64,000 bases of DNA, from assembly GCF_009914765.1 (NCBI RefSeq), contig NZ_WYDS01000006.1:1-64000 (forward strand). The letters run 5' to 3'. The DNA comes from Halodesulfovibrio sp. MK-HDV. GTDB taxonomy: Bacteria > Desulfobacterota > Desulfovibrionia > Desulfovibrionales > Desulfovibrionaceae. The position numbers and the translations under genes are program-made. The notes beneath the pieces were generated by a model, which saw only the letters and a list, made by a program, of their open reading frames with translations, searched no databases and was not told the origin of the DNA. This document shows, piece by piece, positions 8,717 through 17,421 of this stretch. Each line of letters opens with the position of its first letter. Within the stretch, counting starts at the first letter, position 1.

Positions 8717-9304
8717 ATGCTGATTAGAAACGAACATAAAAACGACGTTGATCGTATTTCCGAGATACAATTTGCCGCATTCGACGGGCATCCTATTCAT
8801 GCCGGAGCTGCGCCCACAGAGCATCTTATAGTTGAGCGGTTACGTGCCGCAGACGCGTTAACGCTTTCGCTTCTGGCGGAAGAAAACGGAGAAGTTCTTG
8901 GGCATATTGCCATATCGCTCGCAATCGTAGGTGAATGCAATCAGGGCTGGTATCTTCTTGGTCCTGTTGGGATTGTACCCAATAAACAGCGCCAAGGAAT
9001 AGGGTCTGCATTGATCCGTGAAGTTTTAATGCAGCTACAGGGAAGCCGTGCAGAAGGTATTGTTCTGGTAGGTGATCCAGAATACTACAACCGTTTTGGT
9101 TTCAAGAGCTTTTCAGGGCTTTCATACTCAGGAGTCCCCGAACAGTTTATTCTGGGTTTTTCTTTTTCAAACAAAGATCCGGAAGGCGAAATCATAGCGC
9201 ATGAGGCTTTTCGTACTCCCAAATTAGAGGTGAAAAGTCCCCCGAAGGAGAGTGAAACTCCACGTCGTTCACGTCATTACCTTTCCGTATCTCACCGTAA
9301 ATAG
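8717..9304 (+). CDS. GNAT family N-acetyltransferase (YhbS-like)
   Basis: Predicted acetyl-CoA dependent N-acetyltransferase, 195 residues. The acetyl-CoA binding motif is in the segment LGPVGIVPNKQRQGIGSALI (the R/Q-x-x-G-x-G/A loop as QRQGIG), followed by GIVLVGDPEYYNRFGF, typical of the YhbS subgroup. The substrate is unknown. The ATG at 8717 follows CAGGAG by seven bases and matches the domain start; the open frame extends 26 codons upstream without a ribosome site. The C-terminal tail (about 25 residues) is basic and proline/serine rich, outside the domain. A second YhbS-type enzyme is at 29093-29629. Confidence 0.85.
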   Translation: MLIRNEHKNDVDRISEIQFAAFDGHPIHAGAAPTEHLIVERLRAADALTLSLLAEENGEVLGHIAISLAIVGECNQGWYLLGPVGIVPNKQRQGIGSALIREVLMQLQGSRAEGIVLVGDPEYYNRFGFKSFSGLSYSGVPEQFILGFSFSNKDPEGEIIAHEAFRTPKLEVKSPPKESETPRRSRHYLSVSHRK

Positions 9305-9539
9305 CGCATTTGCCACGGGGCTAGGTATTTACCAACTCTTGTAGCAAGCACGTGTTGTTTCAATAAAGAAATACGAGTTGTGAGAAGCAATTTGTGTTCT
9401 CACCAAAGTCTAAAAATGCTGTGTAATCTGCATTTGCAGAGCTTGCCCATTGTTGATTGCAGTTACCGTGATTGCAGTTGTCAGGAAGTGTAGGCACACA
9501 GTGCATCGAAACATCAAAATAGTGTTTCAACATAAAATA

Positions 9540-9578
9540 AAAAGGCTGTCCTTCATTTGGAAGGACAGCCTTTTTTTG
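9540..9578. terminator. Bidirectional terminator between convergent genes
   Basis: AAAGGCTGTCCTT and AAGGACAGCCTTT form a near-perfect stem with T runs on the plus strand and T-rich sequence on the minus strand. It separates the plus-strand acetyltransferase from the minus-strand DUF1835 gene. The rest of the gap 9305-9726 shows nothing I recognise. Confidence 0.88.
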
Positions 9579-9726
9579 TAATTATCGGCAAGGAAACGTT
9601 GTTTTGAAACAAGAATTGTAGAGCTACTACGAGTTTTTTAACGCAGTCTGGCTGTTTCCGTTACTTGAAGACGTAATGGAGCGAGGTACTGCGGTAAAGA
9701 GGACAAAACAATGTGTCTCGTATTGC

Positions 9727-10488
9727 TTATTGAATTAAGCTGACCTCAAAACTTCTCAGCTGTTTCAAATTTCCTCTGGCTTGGATCTTCTGCATTTCTA
9801 CCAACTGTAGAAGGCGGTAGTTTAGCCATGTGTCTGAAAGTAATTGATCGGTAATGCCAAGAGTTTCACCAACAATTCGGGCGGCATTTACGAATTCGTT
9901 TTTGCAGTTATGAAGGAGCAGAGCGTCGTAATATCTTTCATCAACGGTCACAACTGCTTCATTTTTCCAAATACGCAATGTGCCGTTTTGCTGAACAGTT
10001 TGATTCCAGTTTCTAATAAGCTCATGTTTTCTTTCGGGTGAAATCTTTGTTTCAGTTCCAATGAATGAGCCTAATTTTTCTGGAGTATACTCGCCTGTTC
10101 CTCTGGCTAATGAAATTTTATTATCTAAAGCAACTTCATAGAGTTCTTCAAAATCCTGAAGTTGCTTCACGACCATTTGAAGCATGAGTTGTTCTGGCGC
10201 ATTTTCACAATGCCAAAGAATAACTTTGCAATCTGTAAAATTTTCAGGAGAAGGCCACGATTTTATTGCCAGCTCAACGTATTTTGCAAATTCTTCATCA
10301 TCTGGATCAATGCTGTTAATCAGCTTTTTTCCGAATTCGATTCTGTCTTCTATAGTCTGCAAAGGGCCATTTGAAAGATCGTCATTGATTGAGATTACGT
10401 CTTGATTCAAGCGATACTCGTTTATGATGTATCGCAGGCTCCCCGCAGCTGACGGGCCAAAAATTATATGCTTTGTTTGCTTCATCAT
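9727..10488 (-). CDS. DUF1835/DUF3658 domain protein
   Basis: 253 residues. The N-terminal DUF1835 domain starts with HIIFGPSAAGSLRYI and has NDDLSNGPL and a central ILWHCENAPEQLML; the C-terminal third (from about residue 150) fits DUF3658, with the pattern ERYYDALLLHNCKNEFVNAARIVG cut here into VDERYYDALL and AARIVGETLG. Such proteins are widespread and uncharacterised; they occur near AraC-type regulators or alone. Two adjacent ATG codons (10488 and 10485) can serve as start; no strong ribosome site is visible. It is convergent with the preceding acetyltransferase gene. No partner gene is evident. Confidence 0.8.
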   Translation of the reverse strand: MMKQTKHIIFGPSAAGSLRYIINEYRLNQDVISINDDLSNGPLQTIEDRIEFGKKLINSIDPDDEEFAKYVELAIKSWPSPENFTDCKVILWHCENAPEQLMLQMVVKQLQDFEELYEVALDNKISLARGTGEYTPEKLGSFIGTETKISPERKHELIRNWNQTVQQNGTLRIWKNEAVVTVDERYYDALLLHNCKNEFVNAARIVGETLGITDQLLSDTWLNYRLLQLVEMQKIQARGNLKQLRSFEVSLIQ

Positions 10489-10668
10489 AATTCACCATAA
10501 GTAAGTTACAGCAGGAAACAATGTATAACATTGGGAACAGACCTTTCTTCATGAGGTCTCATAATTTCATATGATCCATATTGCACTCGTCTAACCTTCC
10601 TTTTTACGAAAGATTCAGTTGGCAAGAGAAGCACTGTGAAGCCGCTAGAGCTTTTTAATCCCTTTTCG

Positions 10669-12000
10669 TTACGCTTTGGTCAACTGCCAGCAACGGTAGC
10701 AGCCGAGGGCGGAGCGGATAAGCGTCATGGCGCCGGTTGCGAGCCAAATCCACATAACTGGCTGTGGTGGCTGAAACATTGTGATGAGCATAATGAATCC
10801 GATACCGATGATGCAGGAGATGCACATGGCGTTTCGGGTAAATGCAAAATCACCGATACCCCATAGAATACCGTCTGTTGCGTAGGATAGCGAGTTTGTT
10901 GGCTGAAAAAGAGCTACAATCGTCCATGCGGAATAGAACACAGCATATGATGCTGGCGGGATAAGCAATTCTGCAAAAAGGTCGGCTCCTGCGATCATAA
11001 GACCGCCGATTATGATGCCGGTTATGAAGCTGTATCCGAATGTTTGACGGATAACTTGCTTGATCATGAGGGTGTCGTTTTTGCCTTTGAAAAATCCTGT
11101 GAGACTTTGTCCTGTGATGGCGAATGTATCGAGCAGCATGGTGCTGAACATAACAAATTGGCGAATACCTTGATGCGCTGCACCTTCGATTGCGCCAGCT
11201 TGTGTGGCGGTGCGTGTGCAGTAGAGCAGGAAGGCAATGACAAGCCCTGTACGGACAGTCATGTCCCAGCCGATGGAGAGTAGACGTCTGCAACGTGGAG
11301 CATCAAATATTGGTTTGATGCCGAGCTTTTTGTGTAATGCGTAGAGCGTGATTGCCATGCCGACATACTGACTGAAGGTTGTAGCCAGTGCTGCGCCTGT
11401 GACGCCAAGCTCTGGAAACGGGCCGATACCGAAAATGAGTACCCAGTCGAGCACTACGTTGAGTGCGTTCACAACGGTGGTGACGATGAGCGGCGTACGC
11501 ATGTCTTGTAATCCACGAAAAATACCGAAGGAAGCCATGGTAAAGAGCACGGCGGGGCCACCTGCGAGTCTGCATGTCATGTAGTCGATGGATAGATTTT
11601 GCATGACGCCTTCAGCGCCCATGAATTTTGAAATTTGTGGCAGGAAGAATATGGGTAACAGGGCTGCTATAAAACCGATGGCGAGCGAAAGAATGAGTGC
11701 TGTGCTGGCGGTGGTTGCAGTTTCTTTTTTGTTTTGTGCTCCGACACAGTGCGCGATTTCTGTCTGTGTTCCGATACCGAGGAAGTTGAAAATCCAGAAC
11801 GCGGAAGAAAGCACCATGGTGCCGATACCGAGAGCTGCTAACGGCTCTGTACCAAGCTTGGCAACGAATGCGGTGTCTACCAGACCGGTAAGCGGCTCCG
11901 CGATGAGGGATAAGAGCACTGGAACAGACATGCTTGCAAAGGTTTTTGCAGGCGATTTTCTGTATGCATGTTCGTTCAAGGACTCTGTAGAGGTACTCAT
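10669..12000 (-). CDS. MATE family efflux transporter (DinF/NorM-like)
   Basis: 443 residues with about twelve hydrophobic segments and the internal two-fold pattern of MATE exporters, which expel drugs or metabolites using a sodium or proton gradient. Family marks: PVLLSLIAEPLTGLVDTAFV near residue 27-46, LGTEPLAALGIG, FRGLQDMRTPL, and the second-half LDTFAITGQSLTGFFKG. The last pattern (LD..A.TGQ) is typical of the DinF-like branch. ATG at 12000 follows GGAGTAACGATTA. The gene ends without a clear hairpin. The substrate cannot be told from the sequence. Confidence 0.92.
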   Translation of the reverse strand: MSTSTESLNEHAYRKSPAKTFASMSVPVLLSLIAEPLTGLVDTAFVAKLGTEPLAALGIGTMVLSSAFWIFNFLGIGTQTEIAHCVGAQNKKETATTASTALILSLAIGFIAALLPIFFLPQISKFMGAEGVMQNLSIDYMTCRLAGGPAVLFTMASFGIFRGLQDMRTPLIVTTVVNALNVVLDWVLIFGIGPFPELGVTGAALATTFSQYVGMAITLYALHKKLGIKPIFDAPRCRRLLSIGWDMTVRTGLVIAFLLYCTRTATQAGAIEGAAHQGIRQFVMFSTMLLDTFAITGQSLTGFFKGKNDTLMIKQVIRQTFGYSFITGIIIGGLMIAGADLFAELLIPPASYAVFYSAWTIVALFQPTNSLSYATDGILWGIGDFAFTRNAMCISCIIGIGFIMLITMFQPPQPVMWIWLATGAMTLIRSALGCYRCWQLTKA

Positions 12001-12079
12001 TAATCGTTACTCCAAAAAAAATTGATCAACACAGAAAGATAATTCCTTGCGGCTTCCAACGACGTAATTAACGGATGGC

Positions 12080-12240
12080 TCTCGCATAATAAAAGTTTTA
12101 GGAGAGTCCAGAGAAGCCCTTTTCCAAAAGGGTTCTCTGGCCGCCGGAGGCTCGTCGAAGACCCGCCAGAGGCAAAGATCTCGTCGAAGACCTACCAGAG
12201 GCACAAGTATTATCGAAGATCCACCAGAGGCAAAAAAGCC
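12080..12240 (-). repeat. Dispersed composite repeat with triplicated end module
   Basis: Minus-oriented copy: CTCGCATAATAAAAGTTTTA, then hairpin CCAGAGAAGCCC / GGGTTCTCTGG, then GCCGCCGGAGGCTCGTCGAA. The terminal module TCGTCGAAGAC-cGCCAGAGGC is repeated about three times with period near 30 bases (12152, 12181 and 12212), with decreasing fidelity. It lies between the MATE gene start and the 3' end of the radical SAM gene. Confidence 0.82.
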
Positions 12241-12297
12241 ATCAGAGACACAGGCTCGCTAACCACATAGCCGCCTCACGGATACCCGCAACCAGAG

Positions 12298-12336
12298 GCA
12301 AAAAAAATCTGCACCCAATAACTTGGATGCAGATTT
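12298..12336 (-). terminator. Terminator of the radical SAM gene
   Basis: AAATCTGCA and TGCAGATTT enclose a second pairing (CCA/TGG); on the minus strand the stem is followed by a run of eight T. Confidence 0.85.
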
Positions 12337-12358
12337 GTTGATAGCTGTCGTAGCGATG

Positions 12359-13633
12359 CTACTCTTCGTCAACAAACGGGTTGAAGTACCCGAAGTTAAT
12401 CCAAGGACATGCCTTTTTGAGTCTTTTTCTAAAGAAGGTAAAGCCCATACTTGCACCAAAGTCGATACCGTCCAGTAACTCCAAGTACATTTCCGGATCA
12501 ATATTAAGGTTACGAAGCTGAACGAAATCGAGCTTTGTATCCGTAATAAGGTTCACTAACGCTTCAAATTCCGGTTCGGAATCTGTTACGCCAGGGAAGT
12601 AGAGCAAGTTGAGTGAAACCCACTTGTTGCGTGCTTTTGCTTCCAAGATGGACTGTTTTACATCCGCAAAACAGTAGCCGTTTGGACGATAGTAGCGGGT
12701 GTAGACTTCTTCTCGGGCAGAGTTAAGGCTTACACGGATGGATGACAAGCCTGCGTCTGCAAGTTCTGCCACTTTGTCCGGTAAGGAAGCGTTTGTGTTC
12801 ATGTTGATGGTACCGCGTCCGCCTTCTGCACGGAACATGGTAATCGCTTCGGTGATCATTTTTGCTTCAGTCAGCGGTTCGCCTTCGCAGCCCTGACCGA
12901 ATGAGAAAATTGGTTTTTCTTTTTCGTTCGTTGCATGGTGACGCATTACGCCGCAAACTTCTTCCGCTGTCGGGGTAAAGTCCAGACGATCCTGCGGGGA
13001 GGCACAAATTTGGGAAGTGTTTTCCTGAAAAGAAATACAGCCGATACAGCGGGCGTTGCAGGTACGGGACGTAGGCAGTGGTGCCTCGTAACGACCGATT
13101 GCAAGGTTTTTTGCTGCCGGACAGGAGTACTTGAGCACACATTTGTTCATAATGTGCTGCATGAGACGGTTTTCTTTGTATTTCTCTAAAATTACGTTGG
13201 CAAAACGGTTAATTTTTTTACCGGAGAAGCCTTTGAAAACCTGACGTACGTCCTGATCTACTCTTTTTGCTGCTACATAAAATTTGCCGTTGGCAAAGCC
13301 TACAGCGCCGTATGCAAACAGCGGCAGGGTAGGTGCGTCATCATCGCTTTTGTAGGCGGCGTGGGCAGTAAGAGTATGTGCAGGCGCAACAAATGCTGCC
13401 ACTGCAAATTCTTCCATCTGCTCAACTTCGCCGTCTTCTCCGTCCAGACCAAGTGCACGGCGACCCGGCAGCATGAAAATGTCACTGCCTTCAGGAAGCG
13501 GCATGAGCTCATCCGGACGCGGCTGAGCGAGGTCGTTACCACGGCGGCACAGCATAAGCAGTTCTGGATGATCGTAAATGTTACCGTCTTTGTCTGCCAC
13601 AAGAAGCTTTGGGCGAATATTTGAAGAAGCCAT
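12359..13633 (-). CDS. Radical SAM protein of unknown specificity
   Basis: 424 residues. The radical SAM cluster motif is CNARCIGC (CxxxCxxC) at about residue 190, unusually far in; about 185 N-terminal residues precede it and include a Cys pair around NKCVLKYSCP just before the core. Downstream elements of the TIM barrel are visible: SFGQGCEGEPL (the GGEP-like SAM contact), INMNTNASLP and SSIRVSLNSAREEVY. This resembles a group of anaerobe radical SAM enzymes with SPASM-less C-termini; the reaction is unknown. ATG at 13633 is preceded by GAGAGAGATA. It is monocistronic with its own terminator. The gap 13634-14047 upstream shows no gene. Confidence 0.88.
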   Translation of the reverse strand: MASSNIRPKLLVADKDGNIYDHPELLMLCRRGNDLAQPRPDELMPLPEGSDIFMLPGRRALGLDGEDGEVEQMEEFAVAAFVAPAHTLTAHAAYKSDDDAPTLPLFAYGAVGFANGKFYVAAKRVDQDVRQVFKGFSGKKINRFANVILEKYKENRLMQHIMNKCVLKYSCPAAKNLAIGRYEAPLPTSRTCNARCIGCISFQENTSQICASPQDRLDFTPTAEEVCGVMRHHATNEKEKPIFSFGQGCEGEPLTEAKMITEAITMFRAEGGRGTINMNTNASLPDKVAELADAGLSSIRVSLNSAREEVYTRYYRPNGYCFADVKQSILEAKARNKWVSLNLLYFPGVTDSEPEFEALVNLITDTKLDFVQLRNLNIDPEMYLELLDGIDFGASMGFTFFRKRLKKACPWINFGYFNPFVDEE

Positions 13634-14047
13634 TATCTCTCTCTATAAAATAACAGGCGTAGCCGCCTGTGTAGTGAATTTGTTTGAGTTGGTTGTGTCA
13701 TACATAAAAGTGTACATGCTGGCAAAAAGTACTTTTCTGGTCGGGTTCCATTTTTCGCAGAGAAAATAAAAAATATATATGGCCTTAAGATAGTTGAAAA
13801 AGATCCGATAGGTGTTTCAGGTAGATTTTGTCTGTTACAAATGATGCACATAAAAACATTAATATCTATTGATGGTTACAGTTCTTTTTTTACCGGAAAA
13901 CCCCTGAAGGTCATTGCCGGAGAACATAAGCCAACATATAAATCGGTTCGCTGCATCTTCGTACACATTTGCGGAAGTTCATGGCTCTATTCGAGTCGTG
14001 TTGCGTTAAGCATATAAGATTTGTTTTTTTGAATGGAGCCACTTGGT

Positions 14048-14518
14048 ATGGAATCTATGTTTTTTATTGTTCTCGCGTGCGGTGTCACCCTGATTCTTAT
14101 TCTTTTGTCATTGCTGAAGAAGTATAATGATCTGCGCGATACGCTTGCAACGCTTGAGACAGAAAACAATAGTATGGAAATGAAAAAGGACGCTTACGAA
14201 GCTGAAATTGGCTCGTTAAGTGAGCGTATAGCAGAATATACAAAAGAATACATGCTGCTGGAACGGTCTCTTGCGGAGTCCCGACAGGCAGAAAATGAGC
14301 GTGTTTTAGAAAAAGAACGCTACAAATATATGTCGTTTGTTGAATACCTGCTGTCTAAAGGACATATCGATAATGAAGATGTCGCAAAGGCTGAAGCGTA
14401 TAAAAAGAGAAATATCAGTTCGATGGGAGTGGCAGAAGTGCTTGTGCTCTTTAACCGCATCTCCGGCGAGAGTATGAAGCAATATCGCGAAGAATTTCGC
14501 ACTGCTACCGGACAGTAG
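14048..14518 (+). CDS. Membrane-anchored coiled-coil protein
   Basis: Not recognised by family. 156 residues: one N-terminal hydrophobic segment (FFIVLACGVTLILILLSLL, about residues 4-22) followed by a long charged helix, residues 30-95, with heptad-like spacing of Leu and many Glu/Lys, predicted coiled coil. A C-terminal region contains SFVEYLLSKGHIDNEDVAKA, which resembles the lead helix of the type II secretion GspE/PilB N-domain style modules seen in two-component adaptor proteins, but the match is too weak to name. The ATG at 14048 follows ATGGAGCC; the ATG five codons earlier has no ribosome site. Gene order (before thiC) gives no clue. Confidence 0.7.
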   Translation: MESMFFIVLACGVTLILILLSLLKKYNDLRDTLATLETENNSMEMKKDAYEAEIGSLSERIAEYTKEYMLLERSLAESRQAENERVLEKERYKYMSFVEYLLSKGHIDNEDVAKAEAYKKRNISSMGVAEVLVLFNRISGESMKQYREEFRTATGQ

Positions 14519-14542
14519 TACTATCATTCCATAGAATATTCT

Positions 14543-14583
14543 GCGGCGCAGACGATTTTTTACATAAAAATTGTCTGCGCCGC
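14543..14583. repeat. Strong inverted repeat between genes
   Basis: GCGGCGCAGAC pairs with GTCTGCGCCGC, extended by T-rich and A-rich arms (ATTTTT / AAAAAT). No T run follows on either strand, so it is not a classical terminator, though it may block read-through or stabilise the upstream mRNA. It lies 87 bases before the thiC start. Confidence 0.75.
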
Positions 14584-14669
14584 TTGCATATTATACAACA
14601 TTCGTTTGTAATGCCGCCGTTGTTGTTTGTTCCATAGCTCTTTCTACGCACACAATAGGAAGTGATAAC

Positions 14670-15959
14670 ATGTCTATTTTGACAAAAAACGCGGCACTTG
14701 CCGGTTTGTTAGAAACACATATTGATGAGTTAGTAAAAAAAGAGCGTTTGGAAGCTGATGTTATCAGACAGGCTATCGAAAAAGGTACCATGGTACTGCT
14801 CGGTAACCCTGAACACCCCGATGTAATTCCGACGCTGGTTGGTCAACCGGCGTCTGTTAAAGTTAACGCCAACATCGGTACCTCACCGTTGAAAAACGAT
14901 GTACGCTGTGAAATGGTTAAGCTGCAAACTGCCATTAACGCAGGTGCTGATACCGTGATGGATTTATCCATCGGTGGTGATCTCGATAAAATCAGAAGGG
15001 AAATGGTTTCTTCAACCAAGCTTCCATTGGGCACCGTTCCAATGTACGCAGTTGCTCAGGTTTACCTTGATAGCGACCGCGATCCTGCTGATATTCAGCC
15101 GGATGAGCTTTTTGCAGAAATCGAAAAGCAAGCAAAGCAGGGCGTAGACTACATGACCGTTCATTGCGGTCTTACTATGCGCGGTGCTAAGTTTGCTACA
15201 GACGGTAGCCGTACCATGGGTATTGTTTCCCGTGGCGGTTCCATCCTCGCTCGTTGGATGTTGAAAAACGACAAGGAAAACCCGCTTCTCACCGGATACG
15301 ATCGTATTCTTGAGATTGCACGCAAGTACAACGTTACTCTTTCCCTCGGCGATGGTCTTCGCCCTGGTGCTGGCACCGATGCCGGTGACGCAGCACAGTG
15401 GGAAGAAGTTATGGTACTCGGTCAGCTGGCTAAACGTGGCCTCGAAGCTGGCGTTCAGTGCATGATCGAAGGACCGGGACACGTTCCTTTGAGTGAAGTA
15501 GAAGCTCAGATTATCAGCATTAAAAAGCTTACCAACGGCGCACCTCTGTACGTACTCGGACCGCTCGTTATCGACAGCAGCCCGGGCTACGACCACATTG
15601 CAGGCGCAATCGGTGGAGCAATCGCTGTTAAAGCTGGCGTTGACTTCCTCTGCTACCTGACTCCGGCGGAACACCTTACACTGCCAAGCATCGAAGATGT
15701 TCACGCAGGCGTAATCGCGTCCCGTATTGCTGCGCAAGCCGCTGAAGCCTGCATGGGCAGACCAGCAGCTGTAGAACGCGAAATCGGCATCTCCCGTGCG
15801 CGTAAAGCTCTCGATTGGGAAGGCATGAAAACCCTCGCTCTCGATCCGGAAATGGTTGATAAGCGTAGAGAAGAACACAAAGACCATCGCGAATGCGCCA
15901 TGTGTGGCAAATTCTGCGCTTACAAGATGATCGAAGAAGATCCTCAGTGTTCTAACTAA
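14670..15959 (+). CDS. thiC: Phosphomethylpyrimidine synthase ThiC
   Basis: Radical SAM enzyme converting aminoimidazole ribotide to hydroxymethylpyrimidine phosphate for thiamine. 429 residues, the short form without the extra N-terminal domain of enterobacterial ThiC. Core motifs: NANIGTSP, DTVMDLSIGGD, GDGLRPG, GPGHVPL and YDHIAGAIGGA. The C-terminal cluster motif is CAMCGKFC, that is CX2CX3C rather than the CX2CX4C of E. coli. ATG at 14670 follows AGGAAGTG; the frame extends 33 codons upstream through a hairpin. The related benzimidazole synthase BzaF has the same fold, so that role is not excluded, though no cobalamin genes are near. No THI-box (CTGAGA...ACCTGAT) is present upstream. Confidence 0.92.
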   Translation: MSILTKNAALAGLLETHIDELVKKERLEADVIRQAIEKGTMVLLGNPEHPDVIPTLVGQPASVKVNANIGTSPLKNDVRCEMVKLQTAINAGADTVMDLSIGGDLDKIRREMVSSTKLPLGTVPMYAVAQVYLDSDRDPADIQPDELFAEIEKQAKQGVDYMTVHCGLTMRGAKFATDGSRTMGIVSRGGSILARWMLKNDKENPLLTGYDRILEIARKYNVTLSLGDGLRPGAGTDAGDAAQWEEVMVLGQLAKRGLEAGVQCMIEGPGHVPLSEVEAQIISIKKLTNGAPLYVLGPLVIDSSPGYDHIAGAIGGAIAVKAGVDFLCYLTPAEHLTLPSIEDVHAGVIASRIAAQAAEACMGRPAAVEREIGISRARKALDWEGMKTLALDPEMVDKRREEHKDHRECAMCGKFCAYKMIEEDPQCSN

Positions 15960-15970
15960 TCTCGCACTCT

Positions 15971-16009
15971 AAAAGACCTGATACATTTTATGTATCAGGT
16001 CTTTTTTTG
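15971..16009 (+). terminator. Terminator of thiC
   Basis: AAAAGACCTGATACAT and ATGTATCAGGTCTTTT form a near-perfect stem with a short loop, then a T run. Confidence 0.93.
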
Positions 16010-16039
16010 CGTCTTCTATTCTATTTTTTTTATGTTGTT

Positions 16040-16150
16040 GCCTCTGGCGGGTCTTCGACGAGCCATCGGCAACGCTTGCCAGCGGGGCTTTAAGAACCTT
16101 TCTAAGGAGAAAGGTTCTTAAAAATCTCCAAAGACTTTTATTATGCGAGG
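16040..16150 (+). repeat. Dispersed composite repeat, plus copy of a head-on pair
   Basis: GCCTCTGGCGG, GTCTTCGACGAGCC, CGCTTGCCAGCGGGG, then stem TTTAAGAACCTTTCT / AGAAAGGTTCTTAAA, ATCTCCAAAGACTTTTA and ATGCGAGG. It is followed by the CGCGGCTTAA box and a terminator, then by a minus copy at 16298-16427, so the whole 400-base block is a large inverted repeat between the convergent thiC and dehydrogenase genes. Confidence 0.88.
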
Positions 16151-16208
16151 GCAGCACGTTTTTTGCCTACTCTCGCGGCTTAACTCTCACTACCTTTCCA
16201 AAAAGAAA

Positions 16209-16245
16209 AAGGCTGCCCCTATTATCTTGGGACAGCCTTTTTTAT
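16209..16245. terminator. Terminator at the centre of the head-on repeat pair
   Basis: AAAGGCTGCCCC and GGGACAGCCTTT pair with one mismatch, with six T following on the plus strand and A-rich sequence on the other side, giving T-rich sequence on the minus strand. It separates the two facing repeat copies. Confidence 0.85.
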
Positions 16246-16297
16246 TAATTCAGTCAGTGGGATTAAGCCGCGTGAAATATCAAGTGACGGGCTTTTT

Positions 16298-16427
16298 TCG
16301 CATAATAAAAGTCTTTGGAAAGGGGTCTGGGGAAGAACCTTTCTACAGAAAGGTTTTCCCCAGCCGTCGGAGACAAAAAAAGCGTCGCAGACTCACCGGA
16401 GGCTCGTCGAAGACCCCCCAGAGGCAA
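16298..16427 (-). repeat. Dispersed composite repeat, minus copy of a head-on pair
   Basis: CGCATAATAAAAGTCTTTGG, then stem CTGGGGAAGAACCTTTCT / AGAAAGGTTTTCCCCAG, then CCGTCGGAGAC, AGCGTCGCAGAC, CCGGAGGCTCGTCGAAGAC and CCAGAGGC. It combines boxes of the main family with the GTCGGAGAC and GCGTCGCAG boxes of the double-hairpin subfamily, linking the two. Confidence 0.87.
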
Positions 16428-16449
16428 ACGTTAGGCAAAAATAAAATTG

Positions 16450-17421
16450 TTATTTGGCTGTTACCCCGTTCACAACGTTTTGAGGTGTACCGTTGATGAA
16501 CGCTGCTATGTTGTCGGCAGCGATTTGCATAAGCGCCATGCGTGCTTCGATGGTTGCCCATGCGAGGTGTGGGGTAACGAAGGTGTTGGGCGTAGAAAGG
16601 AACGGATGATTCTTTGCGATTGGCTCTTCGCTTACAACGTCTACGGCTAGTCCGCCGAGGGTGCCTGCGTTGAGCGCGTTTGCCACTGCTGGCTCGTCAA
16701 TAAGTGGCCCACGGGCTGTGTTGATGAGGATGGCATCGTTTTTCATGAGCTTGAGAGACTGCTCGTTAATTATGTGCTTTGTGTCTGGAGTAAGCGGGCA
16801 GTGCAGAGTTATTATGTCTGATTTTGTGAGCACTTCGTTCAGTTCTGCGTAGGCAAAATTGTCGTAATTTGGCAGCGGCTTGGGGCGCGGTGCGTAGGCA
16901 AGGATGTTCATACCGAAACCGTTGGCGATGCGCGCTACGTTGTTGCCGGTGTTGCCAAATCCAATAATACCGAGAGTTTTACCACCAATTTCGCGTTGAG
17001 GCGTGTTCCAGAAACAGAACTGACCGTTTTGTCCCCATTCTCCTTGCTTTACTTGCTGGGAATGTAAGCTTATTTGTCTGTAACATTCGAAGATAAGCGC
17101 AAAGACGTGTTCTGGTACTGCGTTGTTAGCATAGCCGGGGGTATTGGTTACCGGAATCCCGAGATCGGCAGCGGCTTTGATGTCTACGACATCGTAGCCT
17201 GTGGCTAGCACCCCAATATATTTAAGATTCGGCAGCTGCTGGAGCGTTTCTTTTGTGAGCGGTGTTTTGTTGGTAAGCAAAATTTCTGCATCTTTACTGC
17301 GCTGAATAATGTCTTCTTCTTGAGTTTTTTCGTAAAGGGTAACGGGATGGATGTTTTCTATAGGAGTCCACGGGTTATCGCCGGGATTAAGCGTTTGGCC
17401 ATCAAGAATTACCGTCTTCAT
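16450..17421 (-). CDS. D-2-hydroxyacid dehydrogenase (hydroxypyruvate reductase-like)
   Basis: NAD(P)-dependent D-2-hydroxyacid dehydrogenase, 323 residues. N-terminal substrate domain with LATGYDVVDI; Rossmann motif GIIGFGNTG near residue 153-161; catalytic Arg in NTARGPLID, Glu in VVSEEP and His in TPHLAW. The closest relatives I recall are glycerate dehydrogenases/hydroxypyruvate reductases of the HprA type, which interconvert hydroxypyruvate and D-glycerate. ATG at 17421 follows GGAGTAACGAACA, a leader close to that of the MATE gene. It is convergent with thiC. The exact substrate is inference. Confidence 0.9.
   Translation of the reverse strand: MKTVILDGQTLNPGDNPWTPIENIHPVTLYEKTQEEDIIQRSKDAEILLTNKTPLTKETLQQLPNLKYIGVLATGYDVVDIKAAADLGIPVTNTPGYANNAVPEHVFALIFECYRQISLHSQQVKQGEWGQNGQFCFWNTPQREIGGKTLGIIGFGNTGNNVARIANGFGMNILAYAPRPKPLPNYDNFAYAELNEVLTKSDIITLHCPLTPDTKHIINEQSLKLMKNDAILINTARGPLIDEPAVANALNAGTLGGLAVDVVSEEPIAKNHPFLSTPNTFVTPHLAWATIEARMALMQIAADNIAAFINGTPQNVVNGVTAK

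Noticed and set aside
14584-14669. Possible TPP riboswitch before thiC
   Set aside because: The conserved CTGAGA and ACCTGAT boxes are absent.
15012-15887. 291-codon minus-strand frame
   Set aside because: Antisense shadow of thiC, with frequent Cys/Phe/Asn as in other shadows.
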